Counted from the first letter of the stretch, positions 47,058 through 59,697 are shown. The stretch: 64,000 nt of DNA from Platycnemis pennipes (GCA_933228895.1 OW121852.1:130257544-130321543); one strand, 5' to 3'. The notes: generated from the sequence alone by a model not told the origin. Numbers and translations are program-made.

Positions 47058-47300
47058 TCATCTACATCTACACGATACCCGCCAAGCCACCGCGAGGGTA
47101 TGTGGCAGGGGGAGAAGATCACCAAGGATGCACTACCGACATGCAAACAAGCAACAATAGGGTCTCATGCAGCTAGATTCTTAGCCTTTATAGTATTTAA
47201 GGGATTAAAACATGCATCATGCACTACAGACCCTACAGACTACTCTAAAATATTTCCCCTACCTATCCCTTTGCTATGCTGCCTATTCTGTTCTTTAGGT
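47058..47300 (-). mobile_element. J2 3' fragment
   Basis: Tail CATCTACATCTACACGATACC, hairpin, then the CATGCATCATGCACTAC and CTATGCTGCCTATTCTG landmarks. Confidence 0.78.
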
Positions 47301-48139
47301 ATCTTTAACAGTTTCCACCATTTCATTCGTTGTAAAATTATATGCATGAGTTTGAGCATTAACAATTATATATCTATCTATATCTATAGGCAAGTTGACG
47401 GTTCAACATCACCAAGTGAACACTGACAGAATGTTATTTGCTCTTAGCCATTGTTTATATTTGAGTTTTTCTCACCCGCGGGTTACATGCTGTTGACGGA
47501 TGAGGAAAACCCAATTGATGAAAAATGATTGTGATGAGCGATACAGAAACACGAAATTTGAGAGCTATTCGCGTTCGCACCACGTGCCTCCTTGGCTATC
47601 TATTCGAAATAATCCCGACGGTTTTCGGACACACACCTCCTTCTCCCTCCCCCAGGGGGTGTGGTCAGAAATAGGGTAGGGGTTGCCACCCTCCTTTGGA
47701 CTCTCGCTTTGAGCGCTCCCTTCTCAGATTCAAAGGAGTCATCGTCATCGCCGGAAGTTCTCGACCGCTTCCGAGTGGTTGGTTGGCAACTCTTGCGAGG
47801 GGGGCGGCAACTTCTCGATTGACTCCCCCCAACCACTCGCCACTCCATTGAGACGCAACGTGAACGTTTTCCGCAGTCAATTGAGGGATGCCACAGATAC
47901 AACACATAAGGAGGTCCGGCAGTCGAAGACACATCCTTTCGGGTCGATAGCGCACGGGGTTCTACGGACAACTCCATCGTGCCCTAAGTGCCCCCGAACA
48001 TTGGATCCGAATCCCTAAAGGGCGCTCAAAACTATAGAAAATAAGCTATTTAGTTTGAATTTCATGTAATTAAGTAAAAGGGGAAGAGGGAGGAGTTGAT
48101 AGGGATTTTGTGCAGCATCTATATTTACCACCATAGGAC
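47301..48139. other. No recognisable gene; GC-rich patch 47620-47970
   Basis: Overlapping frames on both strands cover the GC-rich patch, which lacks recognisable domains. A diverged exon cannot be excluded. Confidence 0.3.
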
Positions 48140-48735
48140 CATCTACATCTACACGATATCCTGCAAGCCAACGCGAGGGTGTGTGGCAGGGGGTGAAGAT
48201 TACCAAGCATAAACTACCGACATGCATACAAGCAATATAGGGTCTCATGAAGCTAGATTGTTAGTATCTATCGTATTTAAGTGTTTAATACATGCATCAT
48301 GCACTGCAGACTATTATAAAATATTTCCCCTACCTATCCCTTTGCTATGCTGCCTATTTTGTTCTCTTATAGTACGGGGGAAAAAAGCCATTTAGAATCT
48401 ATCAGTACGACAATTTTTCTCTCTAATCTTGTTTATCTGGTCGAATCTAGCATAATATGCTGATGATTTTAATGTGTCCCTAACATCTACAGTTAAGCTA
48501 TCCGATTGAAATTTCTCTAAAAGATTTAATCTGTACTTTAACCTAGGCTCTGATAATGATTCCTAATTCTTTTATTAATTTTGAAAAACTACTCAACCTA
48601 TTGTAACACCTTTCAACGAACCTAGCTGCCCTACGCTGCACACTGTCTAGTTCTCTTATCAAACCTAATTCATTAGGATTCCGTACACTGGCTGCATACT
48701 CAAGGTATGGTGGGGCCTAACTAGTGAAAATTAAC
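48140..48735 (-). mobile_element. J2 fragment, C-terminal coding region
   Basis: Runs in reverse from the tail through the 3' region to the LEYAASV region near 48690; the frame is broken by deletions. Confidence 0.82.
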
Positions 48736-48759
48736 ATCGCTCAAGGACCCAAGGTTTCA

Positions 48760-50285
48760 TTTTCATCTACATCTGTATATTACGAGCCACAACGAGTGTG
48801 TGTGGCAGAGGGTGAAGATCACCATATCTACAATTTTGACATGCAAACAAGAGCTATAGTGATGCTACCACACGGATACAAGTTAGGTTTACGAGTCAGG
48901 TTCAACTAGATGGTTAGCATATATACGGTAATGAAGTGGTCTTACTTTTCAATGAGATCAGTTCAATCAAGATTAAAACCTTCTTCATGCGATACAGACT
49001 AATACCACACTTTTTTAACTACGTATCCCTTTGCTATGTTGCCCATTGTTTTCTCTTATAGTCATGATCATTGGTCATCAATCCTGTGTTTGGTTTGACG
49101 CAGCCCTCCACTCGATTCTTCTATCGGCCAACCTTTTTAAGGAGACGTAATTCTTCTCTTTTACATTCCTCACTAACTATTCTATGTATCTCATACGAGG
49201 CCTGTCTTTTCCAATATTCCCGTTCAATTGTCCCTAGATGATTGTCAACATCAGGCCATCATGTCTCATGATGTGGCCGACTAAGTTGTTCCGTCTTCTT
49301 CTTAGGGTATTCAGAAGACTTCTCTTTTCTCCCACTCTTCTTTGGATTTCTTCATTTGTCACTCGGTCGATCCATTTAATCTTCATTTTTCTTCTGTAGC
49401 ACCTCATTTCGAATGCTTCCACCCTTTTGTTTTCCGCTGCTGTCATTGTCCATGCCTCACTGCCGTAAAGAAACACGCTCCAGATGTAAGCGGTAAGTAG
49501 ATTCTTCTTTTGAAAGAATGCCTTCTTTACCTGGCCTATTCTACTCACTATTTCTTTCTTGCTTCGTCCATCGTTGGTTACTCGGCTTTCTAGATAACAG
49601 AACTCTTTAACCTCTTCAAGTTTTTGTTTTCCTAGTTTGACATTGGTTTTCGCCTCTTCTTTCTTGCTGCACACCAATATCTTAGTTTTCTTCCTATTGA
49701 TCTTCAGATTATATCTGGCCATTGTCCTTTCCATTGTCACTAGAGTCTTATTCAGTGCCTTCTCTGTCTCCGCTATGAGTGCTATGTCATCAGCGAACCG
49801 GAGCATGCTAATTTTTTCTCCGTGGATATTCACTCCAGAAGACTACTCCTTGATTTCATTGATTCCTTTCTCGATGTAGCATTAAAAATTACAGGAGACA
49901 GTGCACAGCCTTGACTCATTCCTTTACTCAATCTTGCTTCTTCACAGCTGGGTCCAGATTTAATGACAGCTACTTGGTTTTTATACAGACTGTGGATAAT
50001 TCTTTGTTCAATTTAGGACACTCCAATTCCTTTCAAAATTCCAAGCATTTTCCTATGGTACGCGGGAAAAACGACAATTTTATATCTATTGGGACGAAAA
50101 TCTATCTGTCTAATCTTGTTTACCTGATCAAACCTAGCATAGTACGCTAAGGGTTCTTAATATATCTTTCTAATATATATTTCTGAAAAAAATCAGCTTC
50201 GAATTAGCGTAAATTTTATCCTACGTTCTGATAGTAATTCTCATTTTAATTCATCTTATGAAATTCGTTACGCTAATACATATGT
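48760..50285 (-). mobile_element. J2 element split by an RTE insertion
   Basis: 48760-49060 is the tail and 3' region up to TTCTCTTATA; 50056-50285 resumes at TACGCGGGAAAAACGAC and continues into coding sequence. Intact copies join these points. Confidence 0.8.
49062..50055 (-). mobile_element. RTE-like retrotransposon copy D
   Basis: Minus strand: IHGEKISMLRFADDIALIAE (both catalytic aspartates kept), the KINRKKTKILVCSKKEEA thumb, FCYLESRVTNDGRSKKEI, then a short deletion at TAYIWSVFLYGSEAWTMTAA and MKIKWIDRVTNEEI to GHIMRHDGLM. Further 5' (about 49850-50050) are decayed RT core motifs. The 199-codon main frame is the longest RTE frame in the window. Confidence 0.9.
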
Positions 50286-51149
50286 CGTAAAGGCCTATGA
50301 CAAGCCTTGCTTGCATAAATTTGACAGATATATTTTTATCTCTCGCAGGTTTCAAACGGGTCACCGGCACTGCATTGCCTTGATACTGACGTTGACCCAT
50401 GAAAGTCAGTGGTCAGTGATAATGAACTGTGAGGATCATATTGCTTCAAGTTTTTTTCTTTATATCATGAAAAAGTTTCACAGAGTAAAGCCTGAAACAG
50501 TCTGTTTAAATCTGCATTTACCCCGCAAGCTACTTCGAGGGTGTATCACAAGGGGGTGAATTATTACCAAACTTGCACCTCTATACGTGCATCAATGTTT
50601 GCACATATGACTAGAGCCGACTAAACAATTTTAGTTAATTCTGAGAAAGCTCAACAGCTAGTACATTCTTACTAATATACACTTATCATTTGCGAGGCGA
50701 TATCAAATCTAACCACCAACAGCACGCTAATTCGAACAAGATGGTGGATATCCATAATTAAGGATTCATTAGAAAGTCGTAAAAAGCCGAAACTTTACGT
50801 TTTCGGATCGCACCCCTGTTCATTTCACAAGTTGTGATCCATTCAATGCCATTTTCCCTTGGAGTGTCGGTGAAAATTATCAAAGCACAATGTCTCATTT
50901 CGGATCATGAAATTCATCGATGAATGTATGGTAGGAAACATAGGATTCTAATTTATATCGATCGGTGCCTTAGTAGGGATAAAAGATTAAAAAAACTAAG
51001 GATTGAAATTAATTGTTGAAAATCTGGTTAACTATTTAATTTAATCGTATCGTTACTTTTTAGAAGATTTAACTTTAAATCGTTAAAAGTATGCATTAAC
51101 TGATACAAAACTAACTTCAGTTACTTACGTTAATCGTTCGCTTTTATCG
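50286..51149. other. No gene; isolated J tail at 50515-50600
   Basis: Apart from a decayed tail (TACCCCGCAAGCTACTTCG, GGGGGTGAATTATTACC), the stretch is AT-rich and unrecognised. Confidence 0.4.
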
Positions 51150-51410
51150 CCCATCCTTCGCTGCCATGTAGTAAAATTCTCCAGGTGTAAGTTCTAATGA
51201 AATATTTTCTCACATCCATCTACATCTACATCTTCGCGATACCATGCAAACCACCGCGAGGATGTGTGGCAGGGGGTGAAGATCACAAGCATGCACTAGT
51301 CGAGTATGCACTTCCTCGCTTGTATTTGTAGCTGTAAGCAGAATTTTCTTTTGACCTTTTCACCTTGGCAATTCTACTGGCAATTTCTCTTTCACTTCGA
51401 AAAGTTTGAC
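51150..51410 (-). mobile_element. RTE fragment holding a minimal J2 tail
   Basis: 51150-51213 and 51300-51410 match RTE copy C around 31325-31490. The 85 bp between (51216-51300) are nothing but a J2 tail: CATCTACATCTACATC, hairpin, GGGGGTGAAGATCAC and ATGCACT. Confidence 0.72.
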
Positions 51411-52215
51411 ATTAATTGCTAATGATTCTGAAAACTTATTGCGTCGTCCACCACGGTACAATATTACGAGAAGTTGAATTCCGTTATTTCCAAATTTTTA
51501 TGAAAGTATTAAAAGTTTCATGTGCTTTTTTGGCGCACAGGTTGTGAAGGGATAATAGGAACATTTTTAATATCTAAATTTATCACAACTATATCATAAA
51601 TACGATATATACTTTGCTGGCAAGGCACATTTATCACCGTGAATTAGCTTGAGTATGATTGCGGTGCGAAGTGAAGTGAAGATAATAATTTCAAAATAAC
51701 CCTAGGTGTTAGTAGATTGTTAGAAGCTAATTATTATTATAAGTATTCTACCGGTGAAGGTAGGTTTAAATGGACATTTAATTCTTCCCACCCCCTAAAT
51801 TTCACACGATGTCCCTCTTCAGCCCCTCATACCTCCTGCCACCTATCATTCCATCCAAGCTACAGAAACTAATATGTAGCAAAAAAAAAACTTTTCATGA
51901 GTTTCACTAAATATAAAAGCATCATATAAGTGGCAAAAATGACTATTCCTCTGTTTAACTAAATGAAAAATGCTTAATTTTAAAGCGTTGGAAAACGCAT
52001 TTGTACGTAAACAACCTAGAATAAAAAAAAAACATTTAGAATATTTTAATTTCAATAAATCACTGGGAAACTTACTTTTACAGGTAATCTAATTACTGCA
52101 GAGTGATTGCTATTTTTCCCATTGAAAGTATGGGAACGGTTAATATTTCATTGAAATGGCATTTTAAATTAAAATTGTATTACGTTTTGATTCTGTCCTT
52201 TTATTTATGAGCCAC
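51411..52215. other. No recognisable gene; AT-rich
   Basis: Nothing recognised. Confidence 0.4.
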
Positions 52216-52666
52216 AATGGGGTCGTTTACCAAGCGGCGAAACACTGATGTTTTTAACCCTTTCGGAAAAGTGGGCGTGGTGCAACCTCTGACGTATATC
52301 GACTTCGTCCAATCACAACTGAGTCCGCGAAGCTACTTCACCTTATCGCAATGGGGGGGGGGACACAGCTGGCTCTACCAAATGAAGCGATTGCGACAGG
52401 ATCTGTGCGAACAGACCCTCCGAGAGCCCTACTCCACTCCCTCCCCTTCCCCGAAAATCAGTCAAGGACGGGAGGAAAATGACGTCAATGGTACCAAAGC
52501 AGCTTTTTCGGTGGGCGTCACCTTTTTTTTACGTTTTGCATTTTTGATTTATGAGTGAATGGTTGTGGTTAGAAGATTAATTTTTTCACTAAAATTCGTT
52601 TTTCGTTTCCATGTTACGATTTCGTGCACAAAATCACGATTTCTGTTCCGAGTAAACGCCCCCATT
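52216..52666 (-). repeat. MITE-A copy 8 (451 bp, internally deleted)
   Basis: Reverse orientation with both ends preserved: AATGGGGTCGTTTACCA and GAGTAAACGCCCCCATT. It lacks about 90 bp next to the left end, compared with complete copies. Confidence 0.82.
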
Positions 52667-52842
52667 GCAGCTTTTTTTTATTTAGCATTACTAATATGAA
52701 AGACAATGTTGCCCTTATAATTGGGAAGCACCAACTCCATCTTCAGACTGGAAAACTCACAGGAAATGGAGAAATAATACTTCCTTGCCTCGGATATTAG
52801 CAAAAGACCTGAATGAGGTGAACTGATGTTAGTATTCCCCAC

Positions 52843-53194
52843 AATAAATGTAGTTGTTTCAGGCTTGATTTCGTGGAATATCATAGCGAAAGAAAAAGAC
52901 TGGCAATTTTCCACCAGAATAAAGATATTTACTTGACCGGTTTCGGTGTACAACACCATCTTCAGGTGAAAATTAAATCTCAGACATCTGTATATATACA
53001 ATTTTCTGTGAGGGGAGGGAAAGGTTGAAAGGCTCCTCTTACCCTCCCCTTTTTCAACCTTTCATTCCCCTCACAGCAAATTGCATATATATAGATGTCT
53101 GAGATTTAATTTTTACCTGAAGATGGTGTTGTACACCGAAACCGGTCAAGTAAGTATCTTTATTCTTGTGGAAAATTGCCAGTATTTTTCTTTC
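52843..53194. mobile_element. Palindromic PLE-derived element with hammerhead-like motifs (352 bp)
   Basis: Exact 12-bp direct repeats, AGTATTCCCCAC, lie at 52831-52842 and 53195-53206. Inside, two arms of about 145 bp are inverted around a CT-rich spacer. Each arm carries the same 31-nt hammerhead-like string: minus strand 52935-52965, plus strand 53117-53147, made of CTGAAGA, T, a GGTGT-TGT-ACACC hairpin, GAAA and CCGGTC. PLE terminal repeats are known to contain hammerhead ribozymes. There is no coding capacity. Confidence 0.75.
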
Positions 53195-53206
53195 AGTATT
53201 CCCCAC

Positions 53207-53761
53207 GTTTATTTCGCAAATAGCAAGTTTTTGTCACCGTAGGTAAATCAAGTGGAAGGAACCTTGCAGTGTCTAAAATTTTGAATAGCTAGTCGTCGCA
53301 GCTGACAGACTAAAGCCGCACTGGGTTTCGGATATGTTCACGGAAGGTGCGGTTCTGCTCCCCTGCCTGCATCATCCCCACGAGTCATCGATCACTTTCA
53401 TCCTCTTCAATTCTCTTCCATTGAGTCTCCTGTCATAACTTTCGGTAAGCCGATTCCCCATGAAGCGTGGCTTATTTTCGCGTTCATCATACCGTTCCTT
53501 ATGTGGGGACACACGGACTTTCAAAATTAAACCCCACATATATCTTATAAAGACCTCCCTCCCCAAATCCATCTCACCCCGTAATAATTTCTCCTGGAAC
53601 ATTAGGACGCAATGCGTTATCTGGAATCAATACTCAGTTCCTTGCTTTATTTTCAAGGAATGCACGTGAAAGTACTCCATTGGGACCAATATTAAACTCC
53701 TCTCATCATCGACTTGGTCCTCTTGTCACTTGACACTAATGTGATTGTACCATGCATTTAA
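53207..53761. other. No recognisable gene
   Basis: Short overlapping frames at 53372-53669 are unsupported. Confidence 0.4.
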
Positions 53762-55535
53762 TGCGGGATATGTGAATTAAAATTTGTTTCTCGAAGATTA
53801 ATGATGTACTAGATGTGAAATTTTCTCACCAATTCAAAAATATAAGCCAAACCTTTCTATGCCTACCACAAAGATTATTTAAATTATATTAAATTGTTCC
53901 CGAAAATAGACGAAAGTCACGTGATCTGAAAAGCCTTCTGACGTCACTGCACGATATAGGTTCCATATTGCTAAGAGGATGGACGTTTATTTTTAAAGAA
54001 AAACGAAGTTAATATATTGTTTTTAGGATTTTAGCCGTTTCTCGAACGAAACGATAACTGAAAAATTACTTAAAAAATCACATTCTGACATATAATTTCC
54101 TTTGGTCTACTCCCTTATGGCGGCGTTCTTCTTAAAAATACCAGCGATTGATTTGACGTGATCGAAATTCTTGGGTACCATACATGCATTATATAAATTA
54201 TGGACGATTTTGTCGTTACCGTCCATACTACGCATATAAAAAATCGAAATACCATCGTTTATTGCATAAAACAAATGAGATTCACACATACGTTATCGCC
54301 TAGTATTCATTAAGCAACTAACCTCCACGAGTAAACATATAAACAACGCCCATAGTGATACCATGCCGTGACGTCATGCGATGACGTCGTGCTTTTATAA
54401 GGCGCCGAAAAGGTACAATTTTCAAAGAGTAATATCTTTGTAACACAAATTAATTCTTCAGAAAAATTTTCGCCAAGCACGTCTTAGCTAATAAACTTCA
54501 CATACAAAGAGTTATAAATGATAGTGCATGTTTCCCATTCTATGATCACCTTTCAAAGTTCTGACAGCATTGGTAGATTTTGGAAAATGTCCCTCCGATG
54601 TCCCTCCCTGCACTGTAACCCCTTTTCGATTCTTCCTCTCCTTTCATTATTCTTCTGAATCCCTTTATTCTTCTGAATCCCTTTTTTCCCCCCTTCCCTT
54701 CACTTAACCCGCCAATCCCTCCTTCCTGATTCCCTTCGTCACTGTAGGCATCTTCCAATGGGGAACATGCACTGTTTTTTATAACTCTTTGAATGTGCAG
54801 TTTATTAGCCAAAATGTGCTTGGCGAAAATTTTGCTGAAGAATTAAGTTGCGTTACAAAGATATTACTCTTTGAAAATTGTAACTTTTCGACTGCTAAGA
54901 AACACAACGTCATCGCATGACGTCGCGGCACGGTATCACTATGGGCGTTGTTTATCTGTTTATGCTTGGAGGTAAGTTGTTAAATGAATACTTGGCGAAA
55001 AATTATGTACTTATCTCGTGTGTTTAATACAATACAGGATTGTATTTCAATTTTTTATTTACGTAGTATGGATTGTAACGAAGAAATCGTCCATTAATTA
55101 TGTAATTCCGGTGTAGTGTCCAAGTATTTCTGCTACGTAGCTATAAGCAATTGCTGGATTTTTTTAAGAAGAACGCAAACATATGGGAGTCAGCCAAATG
55201 AAATTGTCGGAAAGTGCTTTTTAAGTATTTTTTCCGTCATAATTTCGTTCTAGAAACGGCTAAAAACCTGAAAACAATATATTCACTTTGTTTTCTTTTA
55301 AATATAAATGTCTATCTCCGTAGCAATATTGAACCTATACCGTGCAGTGACGTCAGAAGGCGTTTCAGGTCACGCGACTTTCGTCAGTTTACGGGAACAT
55401 TTAAGTATCATTTAATAATCGTTGTGGCTGGAATAGATAATTTTAGCTTACATTATATTTAAATTGGTGAGAAAATTTCGCATCAAGTACATCATTAATC
55501 TTCGAGAAACAAATTTCATGCATATTTCCCATTGA
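53762..55535. repeat. Long palindrome, arms about 775 bp
   Basis: 53762-54538 and 54760-55535 are inverted copies with moderate divergence, separated by a 221-bp pyrimidine-rich spacer. Matching landmarks include TTTGTTTCTCGAAGATTAATG with its inverse near the outer ends and CGTGCAGTGACGTCAGAAGG near 54000/55340. It may be a foldback-type element. No coding capacity. Confidence 0.82.
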
Positions 55536-55839
55536 ACCATATCACTTTATTTTACGCAGAGTCACATAAATTGTTAAGGTATTAGTATCAGATTACCGTT
55601 TTAAAAGACCAATTATTAGATATAGTCTATTCGCCATCAGTAAAATAAATTTTGCGACTCACTGATGGAGATTGCACCGGTAAAGTTACTGAAAAGACGC
55701 ACAAAATAAGTATTTTCAAGCCGTCTTACAATATTGTTCCAGGTAATGGTAAATTCACAGGTGGCATTATGGTGGGTACTGGCAACTGTATCCAATTAAC
55801 ATATTTGAGGGCTGTCCTATTGCCTCACATAACCATTCC

Positions 55840-56622
55840 TCAAAGTCCATTATATCTTGGAATAAGCCGGACACATGATCTTTCCTGGGGCAAACACATA
55901 CGTGAAATAATGGGTGAAGTTAATCGTAAACTGGATTCATTAAAAGAGTACTGGGTAAATGTGACGATCATGTACGAGAAATCAGCTACTTTTCCCTTGT
56001 TACACCTCATTTGGAATATGCTGCCAGTGTATGGGTTCCCTACAAAATCGGTCTAAATAATGAACTTGAACATGTGCAGCGAAGATCGGCAAGATTTGTA
56101 AAGGGACGATACGATAACCTCATTAGCGGAACCAGTCTATTAAATGAATTAAATTGGGAATCATTGTCAGATCGCAGGTTGAAATTTAGACTTCATCTCT
56201 TACAGAAATTCCAAGGCAATATTTTCAGTGATGATGTTAAAAATATTTTGCGAACCCCAACTTCCTATGGTAGACAGTGGACCATGATCACATAATTAGA
56301 GAAATTGATTGCCTAACTCACAGATTCAAAATGTCCTTTTTTCCTCGTACAATTAGGGATATGAATAACGGTAAATATATCCAGTATGAGTGTAGCAATG
56401 GATAACATTGGTAGCTGCATGTTGGTATGAGCACTTAAAGCTAACCCAACAAACAGCATGTTTTTGCAATTTTGCTTTGCTCTTTTTATCTTTTTTTAAA
56501 TAAGAAGAGTATATAAATACTAGTCCTTTTTATGCATGATGTGTAGTGCATGTTCGGTGAGAATTCACCCCCTGCCACAGACCTTTATGGTGGCTTGCAG
56601 GGTATTATGTAGATGTATATAA
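55840..56622 (+). mobile_element. J1 C-terminal fragment
   Basis: Contains YLGISRTHDLSWGKHIREIM, LEYAASVWVPYKIGLNNELE, VQRRSARFVKGRYDN and LSDRRLKFRLHLLQKF, with frame changes near 55990 and 56285, then the 3' region, hairpin and GTAGATGTA end. One of the better-preserved J1 C-termini. Confidence 0.88.
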
Positions 56623-58044
56623 CCTTTACCGTGCAATTTACACTACCGATGGAAAATATCCGAGATATGTTTGAAGTGTATCCGGATTATCTGCCAGGCC
56701 TGCGATACGGAGGTGAAAGGGAAGGATTATCGGGCGACGAGGGGCCTTTCATAATGGGGGATGAATGAACCGCCAGCCTCCCCCCAGTCTAAACCACCCT
56801 TCTGGTACCCAAGGACCAAAATCCCCCGGGACTTCTCAGGAGGGTTGGGGTTTGATGAGGGTTGATCTGCATCCTCCACCCAGCCATTGCTCGCAACAAC
56901 ACCCTGAGCACCGGCCCGGCCGCAGAATTATCGAGTAATAATGTTTAAGCGGAACAAGAATTGGAAATTAGATGAAATAATGAAAGATTCTAATTTGGCT
57001 TAATTGAAAATGTCTCACGACTTTAAAATCCAAATAACAAATTACTCGTTTTCCACTCGAGACTTGTTTTCCATAATTAATAGGGTAGTTTCCTTCATCA
57101 AAGAAAACAGACTTCATTGATTGCGATTGGTGTCCTGCCATAAATATATTTAATTTACCCAAAAAGCTTATATTGAGAAATTCCAGTTTACTAGAGAATT
57201 ACATGTTAATTTTAAGGCCTTTCGAAAAGGCTCTGAAATGGCGGGGTGCGCTGCCTTCATGCTGACGTAACAGGTACGTAGTTTACGTTGAGAGGCAAAG
57301 GAAAATTCGTCTCCTGGACTTACCGTTGTATTTCAGGGCCCCTCAGCTCTACTGAATATTTATTAGTATTAGCCTGTAAAAACTATCAAAGTTGTAAAGT
57401 ATTCTCAGTTAAACATGGTATTATTAGTAATTTTATAGGTTCAAGGACGTCCTGCTCGCTGTGACTTCTGCTACGACGAATCAAGGCGTGAAGGTCGTGC
57501 GGCGAACTACATGGTATGCTTGTGAAAAGAATACTAACTGATTTTACATTAATTAACTGCATAAGTAATGTTAAATAAATATATAAATATTAATTATAAT
57601 AAATTAACGGAATAAATGTGCCTCCAATACTTGTCCATAACCTTTAACGGAGTGCAGTGTCTACTTGAAAGCGTCCGCAGCACTACCTGGTGGCAGGTAG
57701 AGGAAATAGTTTGACGTCACACGTAGGATTAACCGGCATGCAATAGTTTGCCGTCGCGTTTTCGCGCCATTGATTTTTTTCACTTTTTAATTAATGAGGA
57801 AAAATACTAAACGTCATTTAAAAATCGAACGGCTTAGAATAAGTACTCCAGAGGGAATAAACTTTCGATCAAGACAATAAAAAAATAATAGGAAACTACC
57901 CTATTTGGCATTTGAATTTTCTAGTCTTCGTAAATTTTCAATTGGAAATTGTTTGGAAATTTGTACAAATCCATATTTTTACCTCGCTAATGTTTAATAA
58001 AGGATTCTAGAAAATGCACGATTAGTACCTCTTCCATTACACAT
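56623..58044. other. No supported gene; one possible zinc-finger fragment
   Basis: 57434-57525 (+) reads RPARCDFCYDESRREGRAA then NYMVCL and a stop, after a possible TTTATAG acceptor. The Cys-x2-Cys arrangement recalls the C-terminal finger of piggyBac transposases, but too few ligands are present. The rest is unrecognised. Confidence 0.3.
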
Positions 58045-58195
58045 CAGTAGTTCTGATTTTGGTTTATCTCAGGTCTTCACTCAATCTTCCTATCAGCTTA
58101 CCACTTCATATTTACGTATTTCTTCTCTTTCAAATCCTTCATTACTTGTTCTATATATCTTATGCAAGGACTTCATTTTCCGTTCTTTGCCGCCA
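58045..58195 (-). mobile_element. RTE 3'-end fragment
   Basis: Matches the last 150 bp of the RTE family in reverse (CACTCAATCTTCCTATCAGC, then TTTCTTCTCTTTCAAATCC). Confidence 0.65.
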
Positions 58196-58811
58196 ATTGA
58201 CTGAATGCCTTTGAATAATCAAATATACGTTACGCCTGTTGCATAGAAGAATAAGAGGAGTGAATTGAAGGAAAAAAGAGAAAGTAAACTGCAAATGCTT
58301 GATGTCAATAAACCGAGTAATTTCTCCTTCCACCCCTTGGATACTCCCGTGGTTAATTTCACGCTTCAGGGCTTGCATTTCTTCCAGGAAGATGAACGGG
58401 TGGTGAGTGAACTAATATCGCTGCATTTTTTTCCTTCGAGTAATTTAATTTCCAGGTGATTACGAGACGGATTTTGTAAGTTCATCCACGAGTTTCTATA
58501 AAATGTAGCCTTATTGAGAAACATCTTGTAAAATAAAGACCATTTTTCTAAAATTCGACTGTAATTGATTCTCCGGTAATTTCTCTCAAATAAGCAATCA
58601 TTAATTGAAAAAGAACTTCCTCAATACCTTATGAGAAGAAATAATACAGAATATCTAGAATCGTATTCTGCCAATAAAAATTTGAATGGATGAATTTTAA
58701 TACCCAGTTTGTGAAAGAAAAAAAATTAGAAGTGGCTCATGATAAGGGAAGTGGAAAAGTCGTAATGGATGCAGTGGATGGTAGAGGCCAAGACTTTGTG
58801 GAATTCCATAG
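58196..58811. other. No recognisable gene
   Basis: The short frame at 58265-58459 is unsupported. Confidence 0.4.
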
Positions 58812-59000
58812 TATAGGATGAGAAGTAAAAACTTTAGCGTTCCACAGGGTAAAAAGATTTATTTCGACATGTTTAACTTCACTGAAGCATCATCAGGTAC
58901 ATGTGCCTGATGATGCTTCAGTGAAGTGAAATATGCCGTAATAAAACCCTGTGGAAATAATACCCTGTGGAACGCTAAAGTTTTTACTTCTCATCCTATA
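58812..59000. mobile_element. Palindromic PLE-derived element
   Basis: Arms of about 80-90 bp around a short centre (GTACATGTGC). Each arm has CTGATGA followed by a small hairpin (GCTTC-AGT-GAAG) and, after a spacer, (C)GAAAT. The right arm differs by a small insertion. The hammerhead resemblance is weaker than at 53117. Confidence 0.55.
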
Positions 59001-59261
59001 GTCTTAATGGATCTTATATTAGCATGAATGTCTATAGTTACGAGAAAACTTGCTTCGCATCATTGCTTCTCATATGTAGTCATCACCATTAGTTGTGTAG
59101 CCGTTGGATTATTAATAAGATATTATTATTCAGTGCAAAGATTCATCTTAGAATTGGTATGATGATAGACCCTTTACTTAGACCTTTGAGAAAATTGACA
59201 CGTTTCACATAAACAAAGCTAAAAATATTTACTTGGACCATATCAAGTTGAATCAATAACG

Positions 59262-59697
59262 TACATCTGCATCTACATCTACACGATACCCTGCAAGCCA
59301 CCGCGAGGGTGTGTGGCAGGGGTTGAAGATCACCAGGCATGTACTATTGGCATGCAAAAAAGCAACTATAGGGTCTCATGCAACTAGATTGTTAGTATCT
59401 ATAGTATTTAAGGGATTGATACATGCATCATGCACTACAGACAGCTCTAAAATAATTCCCCTACCTATCCATTTGCTATACTGCCTATTCTGTTCTCTTA
59501 TAGTACGGGGGAAAAGTGCCATTTTGAATCTATCAGTACGACAATCTACCTCTCTAATCCTATTTATCTGGTAGAATCTAGCATAATACGCTGGTGTTTT
59601 TAATATGTTCCTAACATCTTTAGTAAAGCTATCTGATTTAGATATCTCTAATAGATTCAATTTGTACTTTAACCTACGCTCTGATAATGATTCCCAC
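59262..59697 (-). mobile_element. J2 3'-end fragment
   Basis: Reverse orientation; the coding part reads TWESLSERRLKYKLNLLEI, RNILKTPAYYARFYQINRI and CRTDRFKMALFPRTIREQNR, then the 3' region and a clean tail (CATCTACATCTACACGATACC). Confidence 0.87.

Noticed and set aside
57434..57525. piggyBac-like zinc-finger fragment
   Set aside because: Only three cysteines before a stop; not enough to call a family. Kept only as a note in the region entry.
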